Of a DNA stretch of 64,000 nucleotides, positions 1-7,777 are shown piece by piece. Location of the stretch: contig NZ_FNZF01000004.1 of NCBI RefSeq assembly GCF_900109165.1, forward strand, positions 124,001 to 188,000, in the 5' to 3' direction. The DNA is from Bhargavaea ginsengi (lineage in GTDB: Bacteria > Bacillota > Bacilli > Bacillales_A > Planococcaceae). A program made the position numbers and the translations under genes. Below the pieces are notes generated by a model that worked only from the letters and a program-made list of their open reading frames with translations, was not told the origin of the DNA and did not search any database. Within the stretch, counting starts at the first letter, position 1; each line of letters begins with the position of its first letter.

Positions 1-960
1 CATGTCGTCTACGTCGGCCTTGAAGGATAGACCGAGGACGGCGATTTTCCGCTCCGAATCCCCTACAAACTCCATTACCCGGTCAGCAACGAATTCCGGC
101 ATGCCATCATTTGTTTTACGGGAAAGATGGATGATGTTCGACTGCTCTGGTGCCAGTTCAACGAGGAACCAAGGATCGACCGCGATGCAGTGGCCTCCGA
201 CGCCGGGACCCGGCTGGTGAATGTTGACGCGCGGGTGGAAGTTTGCAAACCGGATCGCGTCCCAGATATTGACGTCCAGGTGCTCCCCGATTTTCGCCAT
301 TTCGTTGGCGAACGCGATGTTTACGTCACGGTAAGTGTTTTCCATGACCTTGACCAATTCTGCGGTGGTCGCGTCCGTTAGCTCGATCGGTCCCTTGACG
401 AATGCTTCGTACAACTCTTTCGTCATCTCAGCGGACTTTTCATTGATGCCGCCGATGATCCGGCCGTTCTGCTCGAGTTCTTCGAAGATACGGCCAGGGA
501 TGACCCGCTCAGGAGAATGCGAGACAAAAAGCTCTTCGCCAATCTTAAAGCTGGACTTTTCGAGTTCCGGAAGCATGACATCCTCTACCGTCTTCGGTGG
601 CACCGTTGATTCCAGGATGATCAGGTTGCCCTTCTTCAGATAAGGAACGATCGACGCTGTCGCCTTCCGTACATATTCAAGGTCAGCAGTGCGGTCTTCA
701 CGGATCGGGGACGGGACAGCTACGATAAACGCGTCCGCTTCGACGGGCTCCGTTGAAACCGTCAGCATGCCGCTGTCGATCGCCTTATCCAGACGCTCCT
801 GCAGGCCGTTTTCTTCAATGTGAAGCTGTTTATTCGAAATCATCTCGACTGCGCGCTGGTTCACGTCCACACCGTGAACGCGTACGCCATGATTGGCGAA
901 CATGACCGCAGTCGGCAGGCCGATATAGCCGAGTCCGATGACACAAAGATTCTTCGTCAT
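1..960 (-). CDS. wecC: UDP-N-acetyl-D-mannosamine dehydrogenase, 3' end cut by window
   Basis: NAD-dependent nucleotide-sugar dehydrogenase that would oxidise UDP-ManNAc to UDP-ManNAc uronic acid for surface polysaccharide. I translated the minus strand by hand: 320 codons are open to base 1, so the C-terminus lies outside the window. It starts MTKNLCVIGLGYIGLPT, a Rossmann GxGxxG nucleotide-binding loop. The catalytic region GPGVGGHCIAVDPWF has the active-site Cys and matches the WecC branch better than UDP-glucose dehydrogenase. The start has a GGAAAGGAAG ribosome site about 7 nt upstream and a plausible SigA promoter at 1023-1052. A UDP-GlcNAc 2-epimerase, which makes its substrate, is encoded at 38695-39816. 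Family certain; exact substrate inferred. Confidence 0.9.
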   Translation of the reverse strand, partial: MTKNLCVIGLGYIGLPTAVMFANHGVRVHGVDVNQRAVEMISNKQLHIEENGLQERLDKAIDSGMLTVSTEPVEADAFIVAVPSPIREDRTADLEYVRKATASIVPYLKKGNLIILESTVPPKTVEDVMLPELEKSSFKIGEELFVSHSPERVIPGRIFEELEQNGRIIGGINEKSAEMTKELYEAFVKGPIELTDATTAELVKVMENTYRDVNIAFANEMAKIGEHLDVNIWDAIRFANFHPRVNIHQPGPGVGGHCIAVDPWFLVELAPEQSNIIHLSRKTNDGMPEFVADRVMEFVGDSERKIAVLGLSFKADVDDM

Positions 961-1022
961 TCCAAGTCTTCCTTTCCTGATGCAAAACTGCAAATACAAG
1001 TTAAGGTCAAATCAATTTCCCC

Positions 1023-1052
1023 ATTATAACATAAAGCATTGTCATCCGTCAG
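1023..1052 (-). promoter_or_regulatory. Candidate SigA promoter for wecC
   Basis: On the minus strand CTGACG and TATAAT are separated by 18 bp, with the -10 about 60 bp before the wecC ATG. The -10 is perfect; the -35 is one base off TTGACG. Confidence 0.5.
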
Positions 1053-1080
1053 AAGGAGAAAGATTACAACAGCTATCGAG

Positions 1081-2271
1081 TTAACGGGTCGTTTCCAGCA
1101 GCAAGTAGGCTCCCTTCCTCATGTAAATTCCTTCACTGTCCGCAAACTTCGGATGGATTGCCAGGACATAGACCGCTCCCGGCTCCAGCGCCTGTAATGG
1201 CTCCACCCGCAGTGTGCGGGCACCAGCCTGCTTTACGTCAATTTTAACCGGGACTGCGTTACCCATTTTGATCATTTCCACACGATTGGACGTAGCAGGA
1301 GCAGAAAAGTTCATATCTTGTGTAAATGTGATGGTAAATGGCTTGGCGGGAACTTGCATTTCAAGACTTGGAAATTCATGATATCCCCTGTCCAACAATT
1401 CCTTCCTGACAAGAGCTTTATGGGCGTATTGCAATTCTTTGCCAACAGGCGTCACTTGGTCAGGCATGATTCCAAAATCTTGGATTTTCGTCCCCCCCGG
1501 CCCGGTGAAATGAGCGGTCGTCAGTTTCATCGCGCCTTCATTCGACAGTTCAAAAAAGCTTTGTATGCTGCCTTTTCCGTATGTCTTCTGCCCTACAATC
1601 ACCCCGGCTTGCTGGTCCTTGACCGCTGCAGCTACTAATTCAGAGGCGGAAGCCGAATATTTATTGACGAGAACATATGGCTTGTCAGGGAACATAATCG
1701 CCGAAGGTTTCGCCTTCAGCTTCAAGCTCTCTTCCCTGTTATGCCGGACATATGCATCTGTTGCTCCACGGAACATACCGATAATGGCCTGCGCACTTTC
1801 GACGGAGCCCCCACCATTAAAGCGGAAGTCAATAATCAGATTCCTTGCGCCCATTTTACGAAGGGTTTCCCATTCACGGATAACGGCCTGCGGTGTCTCG
1901 ACTTGGAATCGCTCCACCCCAATATAGGCCGTATTCCCAAAAAGAAACTGAGACGTGACATGCTTGCTGCTCAGAGAGGCGATATCCACAGGCACCTCAT
2001 GAAGACTGATCCCTTGTATATGTAAGGTATTCAGATATGCCTGATACTCTTCTTTCGTCAGATACTCCGAGTAGGCATCCAGCTTACTTTCAATTTCACT
2101 TATTGTTTTCATGCTGTCCAGGTAAAGCGGAATATCTCCATAGTAATAGTTTTTCACGAAATATTTCACTTCACTAAGTACAGATGCTTGTACGGAATGC
2201 CCAGTATGGAAACTCTGCGCACCGAAGAGGACCATCATGATCATGAACACTGATGCTAATCTCTTTAACAA
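1081..2271 (-). CDS. S41-family secreted peptidase (Ctp/tail-specific protease type) without PDZ domain
   Basis: Serine peptidase of 396 aa with a Ser/Lys dyad. The chosen TTG start (minus strand, 2271) has AGGAGGAA 5 nt upstream and begins directly with a signal peptide (LKRLASVFMIMMVLF, cleavage near HSVQA). An ATG 117 bp earlier has no good ribosome site. Nucleophile Ser208 lies in the KYSASASE motif and base Lys233 in TYGKGS, 25 residues later, as in Tsp-type enzymes. The strand NLIIDFRFNGGG is the typical substrate-pocket element. Residues 80-115 are too short for a PDZ domain, so it resembles stand-alone S41 hydrolases. Likely extracellular or membrane-attached; substrate unknown. Confidence 0.85.
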   Translation of the reverse strand: MLKRLASVFMIMMVLFGAQSFHTGHSVQASVLSEVKYFVKNYYYGDIPLYLDSMKTISEIESKLDAYSEYLTKEEYQAYLNTLHIQGISLHEVPVDIASLSSKHVTSQFLFGNTAYIGVERFQVETPQAVIREWETLRKMGARNLIIDFRFNGGGSVESAQAIIGMFRGATDAYVRHNREESLKLKAKPSAIMFPDKPYVLVNKYSASASELVAAAVKDQQAGVIVGQKTYGKGSIQSFFELSNEGAMKLTTAHFTGPGGTKIQDFGIMPDQVTPVGKELQYAHKALVRKELLDRGYHEFPSLEMQVPAKPFTITFTQDMNFSAPATSNRVEMIKMGNAVPVKIDVKQAGARTLRVEPLQALEPGAVYVLAIHPKFADSEGIYMRKGAYLLLETTR

Positions 2272-2444
2272 TTCTTCCTCCTCCGTTTCACACATCCTTT
2301 TTAGGATTATACCGCACAACCAATTAAGGCGATACGGGCTATGGGGAAAAGGTTGCTTTGAATCCATTTCTATTTGATAGAAGTACAAATAACTATTGGT
2401 GCCTAATTACCAAAAATGTCGAAACCTCGATATAACTATTCGAG

Positions 2445-2473
2445 TTGCGACTCAGAATGTGTTATTCTATGCA
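2445..2473 (+). promoter_or_regulatory. Candidate SigA promoter with overlapping dyad
   Basis: TTGCGA and TATGCA are separated by 17 bp, about 40 bp before the gene at 2515. The dyad CTCGA-N9-TCGAG (2427-2445) abuts the -35 and could be an operator. This sits in the divergent gap between the S41 gene and the next gene. Confidence 0.4.
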
Positions 2474-2514
2474 TTAAGAAAATGGTCATTTTTCGGGAAT
2501 GGAAGGGGTGCACC

Positions 2515-3366
2515 ATGAAGCGTCATTGGAAAAAAGCTCTCCTTGGGCTGTTTGCAGTCGTATTGGTTGTCGGGGGCTATCTGCTTTATCAGTTCCAATT
2601 CAAGGAATACGATGTAGCGGACGACGAAGTTGAAAAGATTACGGATGAGGACTATACGATCGAACTGCCTGACGGCACGAACATCGGTGGTGACAATGAT
2701 GATGCAAGCGCCGATGAGGGAGATTCCGATTCCGAAGCCGGTGAAGATGCATCAGCTTCCGTTGAATCAGGCGCGGGGTCTGCATCGGGTGCTGACAGTG
2801 AAGCCACAGGTGACGGCAGTGATAAAATCGTCTCTACTGAAGGGACGCCTGGCGGTGCCGGATCGGCGGCCGTAGCAGGAGTCAGCCAGACATCTTCTGA
2901 AAATCAGGGCGCCGGCAATTCATCCGGTTCCAAATCCGGGTCAAGTGCAAGCTCCGGTTCCGGCGGAAGTGCAGGTTCGGGTTCCGCCGACAGCACACAG
3001 CCATCCGGCTCCAAACCGACAGTCGCGGCGATCAAGAACAAATATGCGCCGTCGTTTGAAAGTCTTCAGTCCCAGGCACACGGCAAGATCAATTCCCTTG
3101 TCGGCCGTGCCAAAGCCGAATACAGTGAAAAGAAAAGCAATGGTGAATCAATCAGCTACGGCTACTTCTACCAGAAGTACATGGGCGCGGCAGCTTCCCT
3201 GGAAGGACAGACCGACGCCGTGTTCAACCAGCTGATCGGCGCAGTCGAGAGCGAGCTGCAACAGAACGGCTACAGCAAGGAATACGCACAAAGTTTCCGC
3301 GACCAATACCAGGCGGAAAAAGAATCGATGCGCAGCAGCATCATCAGCTCAGCGATGAACCGCTGA
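2515..3366 (+). CDS. Membrane-anchored protein with Ser/Gly-rich stalk, unknown function
   Basis: Not recognised. 283 aa starting at ATG 2515 behind GGAAGGGGTG. Residues 1-7 are basic, followed by one transmembrane segment (about 8-27, LLGLFAVVLVVGGYLLYQF), so it is probably an N-in membrane protein with an outside domain. Residues 60-165 are a low-complexity acidic then Ser/Gly/Ala-rich linker, suitable for crossing the wall. The C-terminal 110 residues, from TVAAIKNKYAPSF, are helical and charged with regular Tyr/Gln. Monocistronic, convergent with the VanZ gene and sharing its terminator. A surface-exposed sensor or scaffold is possible, but nothing in the sequence decides this. Confidence 0.7.
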   Translation: MKRHWKKALLGLFAVVLVVGGYLLYQFQFKEYDVADDEVEKITDEDYTIELPDGTNIGGDNDDASADEGDSDSEAGEDASASVESGAGSASGADSEATGDGSDKIVSTEGTPGGAGSAAVAGVSQTSSENQGAGNSSGSKSGSSASSGSGGSAGSGSADSTQPSGSKPTVAAIKNKYAPSFESLQSQAHGKINSLVGRAKAEYSEKKSNGESISYGYFYQKYMGAAASLEGQTDAVFNQLIGAVESELQQNGYSKEYAQSFRDQYQAEKESMRSSIISSAMNR

Positions 3367-3371
3367 CCAAT

Positions 3372-3413
3372 AAGACCGCCGGATTTCCATTCAGGAAATT
3401 CCGGCGGTCTTTT
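3372..3413 (+). terminator. Bidirectional terminator between convergent genes
   Basis: Near-perfect 17-bp stem starting AAGACCGCCGGA and closing TCCGGCGGTCTT with a T-run after it on the plus strand. The VanZ stop codon region lies inside the stem. Confidence 0.85.
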
Positions 3414-3876
3414 GTTTGGGCATCCTATTTCGTTTTAGTAGCAGGGCGATGAGACTCAGGGCGAGTGCCGCTCCGAATGCATCTAGCGCCACGTCACCCA
3501 GATAAGGCGTCCTGCCCCCCGTAAGCGACTGGTGATACTCGTCCAGAACTGCCGCGATGACGGTCAATACAAATGCCAACAGGTAACGGAAGCGGATCTT
3601 TGGCAGCACAGCAAAGATTGCCGCAGCCAGCGCGCCGAAAGAGGCGATATGTGCCCCTTTTCGTATGAGGAACTCGATGAAATGGTAGTAGCCCTTTGAC
3701 TCAACAGAGATCGTCCGCCCCCAATACGGTACCTGGAGTGTGGAAAGGAGACCTTCAAGCGGACGGTCAGGAAGCCACTCTTTCAGTTTCGGAATCAGTG
3801 ACTGCTGTTCGTACGTCTGTCCGGATGAAAGGAACAGTAAGGCAACGATCAGCAGCAGAAATAGGTATTTTTTCAT
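3391..3876 (-). CDS. VanZ-family membrane protein
   Basis: 161 aa with an N-terminal hydrophobic segment (KKYLFLLLIVALLFL) and three further membrane spans. The VanZ signature is near residues 110-140: DEYHQSLTGGRTPYLGD followed by ALDAFGAALG-like packing. VanZ-like proteins are associated with teicoplanin tolerance or envelope functions, but most chromosomal homologues have no proven role. The ribosome site is weak. Single gene, transcribed toward the shared terminator; its upstream region is only 37 bp from the next gene's stop, so read-through from the CAP gene is possible only against orientation of the preceding stop. Confidence 0.8.
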   Translation of the reverse strand: MKKYLFLLLIVALLFLSSGQTYEQQSLIPKLKEWLPDRPLEGLLSTLQVPYWGRTISVESKGYYHFIEFLIRKGAHIASFGALAAAIFAVLPKIRFRYLLAFVLTVIAAVLDEYHQSLTGGRTPYLGDVALDAFGAALALSLIALLLKRNRMPKQKTAGIS

Positions 3877-3912
3877 AGTACCATCATAATCCAGACGGAC
3901 TGGATTTAAAAG

Positions 3913-4983
3913 TCATTTTCTTGAGAAGTGATGCGTCCAGTAGGTTTCCCCTTCCGCATTCTTCGCGAATCCTGCTCCGATGTGGGTGTACCGCGGGTCA
4001 AGAATATTTTCACGGTGCCCCTGCGAATTCATCCAGTCGGTGACGACTTCCTTGGCGGATTGCTGATTCCAGGCGATGTTCTCCCCGATGCGGGTGAATG
4101 GGTAGTCGAACATCGCCGCCATGTCCCACACCTGGCCGTACGTCGGCGACTCGTGCTCAAAGTAATTGTTCTCTGCCATGTCCTCCGATTTCAGTTGGGC
4201 CATCATGGACAATGCGGGGTCGGCGGTGAGCGGTGCAATACCTCGAGCCTCGCGCTCCGCGTTGACCAGGTCGATCGTCTGCTGGCTGATTTCCTCCTGA
4301 GGGCTAGGCGGATTCGGTGATGCATCCGTCAGGTCGACATACTGTTCACTTTCCTTGTCATAGACGATTTCTCCGGCATCGCGCTTCCGGTCAAACTCCA
4401 ATGCACGGCTCGCAAACACGGCAAACTGGGCGCGGCTCACCTTACCATTCGGTTCAAAGCGACTGTTTGCACGGCCCGTCGTGATTCCGAGTTCCGCAAT
4501 GGTCGTGATGTACGTATGGAATTCCCCGGAAGGCGTATCGGCGAAGAATGACAGGTCATTGTCATCGGTAATGATGTCGAATGATTCTACAATGATTTTC
4601 GCCATCTGGGCACGGGACAGGTTTTCTTCCGGCCGGAAACTCTCCGCATTCCGGAATACGCCGCTGTGCGTCAGGTCACGGATGTAGCCGTAAGCCCAGT
4701 GGTTCGGTGTGGCGTCAGTGAATTGAGTGCGGAAGCCCTGCGGTGCCTGCTGTGGATTTGTGAGTTCGTGAAGCACTTTGGCGCTTTGCGCACGGGTAAG
4801 CAGGTTGTTCGGGTAGAACCGCCCTTCCGGATAGCCCTTCAGCGCACCGAGCTGGGTCAGTTCCTGGATTTCTTCGGCGGCCCAGAATGACGGCCCGACA
4901 TCTGTAAAACTCTTTGTAGCTGCGGATGCGGCGGATGGAACCGTGAAGGCAAGCAGGATGGCGGCAAGAAATCTCTTCAGCAT
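3913..4983 (-). CDS. Secreted S-layer-homology plus CAP/SCP domain protein
   Basis: 356 aa from ATG 4983, with AAAGGGG 9 nt upstream. Signal peptide at 1-21 (MLKRFLAAILLAFTVPSAASA). Three SLH repeats follow (about 24-75, 84-140, 145-200), with motifs such as FWAAEEIQEL, GYPEGRFYPN and LSRAQMAKI, which should bind pyruvylated wall polymer. Residues 235-356 form a CAP/SCP domain of the bacterial YkwD type: LVNAEREARGIAPL, SEDMAENNYFEHESP, GENIAW, SQGHRENILDPRYTHIG. The paired His/Glu residues of the CAP cavity are present. Cell-surface location is well supported; biochemical activity of bacterial CAP domains is largely unknown. Confidence 0.9.
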   Translation of the reverse strand: MLKRFLAAILLAFTVPSAASAATKSFTDVGPSFWAAEEIQELTQLGALKGYPEGRFYPNNLLTRAQSAKVLHELTNPQQAPQGFRTQFTDATPNHWAYGYIRDLTHSGVFRNAESFRPEENLSRAQMAKIIVESFDIITDDNDLSFFADTPSGEFHTYITTIAELGITTGRANSRFEPNGKVSRAQFAVFASRALEFDRKRDAGEIVYDKESEQYVDLTDASPNPPSPQEEISQQTIDLVNAEREARGIAPLTADPALSMMAQLKSEDMAENNYFEHESPTYGQVWDMAAMFDYPFTRIGENIAWNQQSAKEVVTDWMNSQGHRENILDPRYTHIGAGFAKNAEGETYWTHHFSRK

Positions 4984-5054
4984 ATGGAAGCCCCTTTCCA
5001 GGTATCTTTCTATGAAAATACCCTGTCCGGGGAGTTTTAAAGGTTTTATGAGCA

Positions 5055-5083
5055 GGAAAAAAGGACCCTTTTCGAAGGTCCTT
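5055..5083 (-). terminator. Terminator of the patA-like gene
   Basis: Stem AAGGACC/GGTCCTT with an A-run on the plus strand (T-run in the RNA) just after the aminotransferase stop. Confidence 0.75.
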
Positions 5084-5089
5084 GGTTGA

Positions 5090-6286
5090 TCACAGTTGCG
5101 GCGGATCCGGGACGATGGTGCGGGTGTCCCCGCGCAGCTTCCGGACGAACGTGCCGAGCCGCTCCATCCCCTTTTCCAGCTGATCCATGCTGGCGGCATA
5201 GGAAATCCGGATATGGCCTTCCCCGTACATCGTAAAAGCACTGCCGTGGACGACTGCGACCCCCTCCTCTTCAAGCGCCCTTATGGCAAAGTCCTGTGAG
5301 GTGATCGGAAATTCCTCGATCGAAGGGAACGCATAGAACGCACCGGTCGGGCGGACAATCGGGAGATTCATCTCTTTTAGGGCAGTCATAAGGAATTGTC
5401 TCCGCTGGATGTATGCACGGTTCATCTTGTCCGTTGCCTCGGAGGACCCTGTGTACGCCGCAATGGCCGCGTATTGTGATGGCGTCGGTGCGCAGATCGC
5501 ATTGTAGGCGTGGATCTTGACGATATGCTTCATCACTGCGGCAGGACCGAACAGCACTCCGATCCGCCATCCAGTCATGGAATGGGACTTGGAGAGGCCG
5601 TGGATCAGGAAAAGCCGGTCCCGGAGCGCCGGATAAGAACCGAACGATTGATGCGCTGCGTCAAACGTATTTTCGCTGTAGATGTCGTCGGACAGGATAT
5701 AGACCTCGTATTTGGCGAGAACCTCGGCAAGCCGGTCCATCTCCGCTTTCGGGATGGCGACACCGGTCGGATTCGATGGATTATTAAAGATCACGACCTT
5801 CGTCCTGGGAGTGATCAGTTTTTCAAGGGCGGCTGCGTCCGGGACAAAACGCGTCCTCCGGGTATCCAGATAAACCGGAGTTGCGCCTGCCAGCCGGATC
5901 AGTGGCTCGTACCCCGCGTAGATCGGCACGGGGATGATGGCTTCATCCCCCGGCTCAAGGATCGTCCGCAATACCGCATCCATCGACCCGCTCCCGCCCG
6001 CAGTGATCACGGTCTCAGTCGCCGGATTGTAACTGAATCCATACTTCTTGCCGTAGTAGGCGGACGCCGCTTCCCTAAGCTCCGGCAACCCCGCATTCAT
6101 CGAATACCCCGTCGCCCGCTCCCCGATCGCCCGCCTCGCTGCCTCCTTCACCTCATCCGGCGGCGGAAAATCCGGTTGTCCTACCGTCAGATTCACCGCC
6201 CCCGGATGCGCCGGCAGCCGGTTCGACATCTGCCTGATCCCCGACAGCGGCGTCTTCTTCACCAGCGGATTGATCCTGAGTGCCAT
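5090..6286 (-). CDS. patA: PLP-dependent aminotransferase, PatA-like
   Basis: Fold-type I aminotransferase of 398 aa. ATG 6286 is preceded by AAAGG at 9 nt; more upstream in-frame codons fall in the 21-bp repeat array and are not part of the gene. PLP Lys233 lies in GLSKSHSMTGWR, with NNPSNPTGV (168-176) and SDDIYSE (199-205). The start NPLVKKTPLSGIRQMSN and VNLTVGQPDF closely match B. subtilis PatA, the N-acetyl-L,L-diaminopimelate aminotransferase of lysine and cell-wall precursor synthesis. Related aminotransferases with other substrates have similar motifs, so the substrate is an inference. Single gene with its own terminator; array A lies between its upstream region and the NERD gene. 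Confidence 0.85.
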   Translation of the reverse strand: MALRINPLVKKTPLSGIRQMSNRLPAHPGAVNLTVGQPDFPPPDEVKEAARRAIGERATGYSMNAGLPELREAASAYYGKKYGFSYNPATETVITAGGSGSMDAVLRTILEPGDEAIIPVPIYAGYEPLIRLAGATPVYLDTRRTRFVPDAAALEKLITPRTKVVIFNNPSNPTGVAIPKAEMDRLAEVLAKYEVYILSDDIYSENTFDAAHQSFGSYPALRDRLFLIHGLSKSHSMTGWRIGVLFGPAAVMKHIVKIHAYNAICAPTPSQYAAIAAYTGSSEATDKMNRAYIQRRQFLMTALKEMNLPIVRPTGAFYAFPSIEEFPITSQDFAIRALEEEGVAVVHGSAFTMYGEGHIRISYAASMDQLEKGMERLGTFVRKLRGDTRTIVPDPPQL

Positions 6287-6360
6287 AGTGATCATCCTTT
6301 CTTTATCAGTCAGTTTATGAGTAGAAGTGATCGAAGAGACTGTTCTGATAGGGGAACGTA

Positions 6361-6455
6361 GACGATTTTTATTGAGACGTTGATTATCTTTTGTGAAACG
6401 TTGATTATGTTTGATGAGACGTTGACGATCTTCATTGAGACGTTGATTATCTAAC
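6361..6455 (+). repeat. Array A: four 21-bp phased direct repeats
   Basis: Core TGARACGTTGAYKAT begins at 6373, 6394, 6415 and 6436, spacing exactly 21 bp each time. Ten bases of core are nearly invariant; the remaining bases (for example TTTATT, TTTTGT, TTTGAT) vary. The last unit runs into the stop codon of the NERD gene on the other strand. The sense of the core is opposite to transcription of both flanking genes. Confidence 0.95.
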
Positions 6456-7509
6456 TTTCCGCCCACTCTAACCGCCCGCTCCCCAGCTTTCGGTAAACCG
6501 TCCCGGGCGGTTCGCCCAGCTTAGTCAGAGACAGCGATTTCAAAATCCTTGTAGCCTGCGCACGGTGTCCGATCATGAGGAACTCTCTGCATTGCTTGTT
6601 CGTGATCTCCGGTCCTATCAGGATTAGGCGGTCTTCAACCGACTGGCGCACCGCTTCTCTTCCCGGTAATTTGCACTTCCTGCAATACCACCCCCGCCCC
6701 TGATAAGCTTGGATTCGCTGGTTGCATCCTAGACACAGCACTCCTCGGCGGAACATGAGTGGATTGAGATTCATCTCCGTGCACAGCGGCTGTTCATCAG
6801 CGCTCATTGCTCGGATGCCGATGAGCCCAAAAAGCTGATGAGCCGCAGTTTCCGATAGTGTCAGATCAGCAGTTTGAAGTCTTCTAAAATAACGTGCGAG
6901 CTGCTTACGGTATATAAGCGGCAAGGTTTCGGGCCGCTTTTTAATGACAGTGTTCTGATTCGACAAGACGATGGCGCCATGGACCGGCAAAGTGATCCGA
7001 TGAATGGCCAGAAACTGATTCAACCCGCTGATCTGCCTATCCAGCTGATGGACATAGCAATCGAACTCGTCAATCTCGCCATTTTCCCGGATTCGGACGG
7101 TCTTCCCTTCCTCTTCATTGAAACTCAAAGTACCCGCGATATTCTTCACTTCCAGAATCAGAGCAAACGATGGAGTGAGGATCAGGACATCGATTTCGAT
7201 CCGGTAGCCTTTCCTGATGAGCAGTGACACATTTCTGAAAACACGTGAGCCCTCTGGGAAAACAATTTCAGTCAGCGTCTGCTCCACCGCTTCCTCCCCT
7301 GCCCGGCCTGCCTTTTTCCGGTATAAGACCGACTCAATGTCGGCCAGTGCCTGCTTTCTCTCCCATTCGAACTCTCCGGCACCATTCGCGATGCCCAAGA
7401 TCGCCTCAACTGTCGGCACTTCGGGCAGGCCGTTGTCCACTGTTTCCGCAGACTGAAGACGGACGGCAGCTCGCTCCAGGCGATGAATCTCCCAATCAGT
7501 CGTATTCAT
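6451..7509 (-). CDS. NERD-domain protein with C-terminal zinc ribbon
   Basis: 352 aa, ATG with GGAGAGGAG upstream. The NERD (nuclease-related) domain spans about residues 75-195: SRVFRNVSLLIRKGYRIEIDVLILTP, LILEVKNIAGTL with the conserved Asp and Glu-x-Lys of a PD-(D/E)XK-like fold, then YVHQLDRQISGLNQFL. Near residue 258 a four-cysteine ribbon follows (CLGCNQRIQ, then WYCRKCKL), which suggests nucleic-acid binding. The last 50 residues form helices. NERD proteins are predicted nucleases found with helicases or on plasmids; activity is not shown here. The 5' end contains an inverted TTTGCGA/TCGCAAA pair (7510-7543) that encloses the ribosome site. Array A starts at the stop codon. Confidence 0.85.
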   Translation of the reverse strand: MNTTDWEIHRLERAAVRLQSAETVDNGLPEVPTVEAILGIANGAGEFEWERKQALADIESVLYRKKAGRAGEEAVEQTLTEIVFPEGSRVFRNVSLLIRKGYRIEIDVLILTPSFALILEVKNIAGTLSFNEEEGKTVRIRENGEIDEFDCYVHQLDRQISGLNQFLAIHRITLPVHGAIVLSNQNTVIKKRPETLPLIYRKQLARYFRRLQTADLTLSETAAHQLFGLIGIRAMSADEQPLCTEMNLNPLMFRRGVLCLGCNQRIQAYQGRGWYCRKCKLPGREAVRQSVEDRLILIGPEITNKQCREFLMIGHRAQATRILKSLSLTKLGEPPGTVYRKLGSGRLEWAES

Positions 7510-7542
7510 TTGCGACTCCTCTCCGGCCGGAGGGGGATCGCA

Positions 7543-7598
7543 AATAAAAAGCGTCGGGCTTCGTTTCCTTTACCATAGGCGAAGGAAAGCCGTGACGC
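7543..7598 (-). terminator. Terminator of the DMT-exporter transcript, downstream of array B
   Basis: Minus-strand stem GCGTC..GGCTT / AAGCC..GACGC with small bulges, followed by TTTTTATTTG. It places array B between the stop codon and the terminator, so the array is transcribed. Confidence 0.7.
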
Positions 7599-7635
7599 AA
7601 TAGTTGAATTTTTAATTTTCAATCATATTTCTTGG

Positions 7636-7777
7636 GATAATCAACGTTTCAATGAAGATCGTCAATGTTTCATTAAACATAATCAACGTTTCATAAAAGA
7701 TAGTCAACGTCTCAATGAACTTTGTCAACGTCTCATAATAGATAATCAACGTCTCACACGACACCATCAACATTCCG
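7636..7777 (-). repeat. Array B: six 21-bp phased repeats plus one degenerate unit
   Basis: CAACGTYTCA (plus strand) begins at 7642, 7663, 7684, 7705, 7726 and 7747, all exactly 21 bp apart. A seventh, degenerate copy at 7768 (CAACATTCCG) lies inside the last codons of the DMT gene. Read on the minus strand it has the same core as arrays A and C. The stop codon TGA of the DMT gene is the TGA of a repeat unit. Confidence 0.95.

Noticed and set aside
6287-6466. Longer N-terminus of the PatA-like enzyme with NQRL repeats
   Set aside because: It is array A read through; family alignment and ribosome site support 6286.
6361-7777. CRISPR array
   Set aside because: The 21-bp period has no 25-40 bp unique spacers and no cas genes are present.
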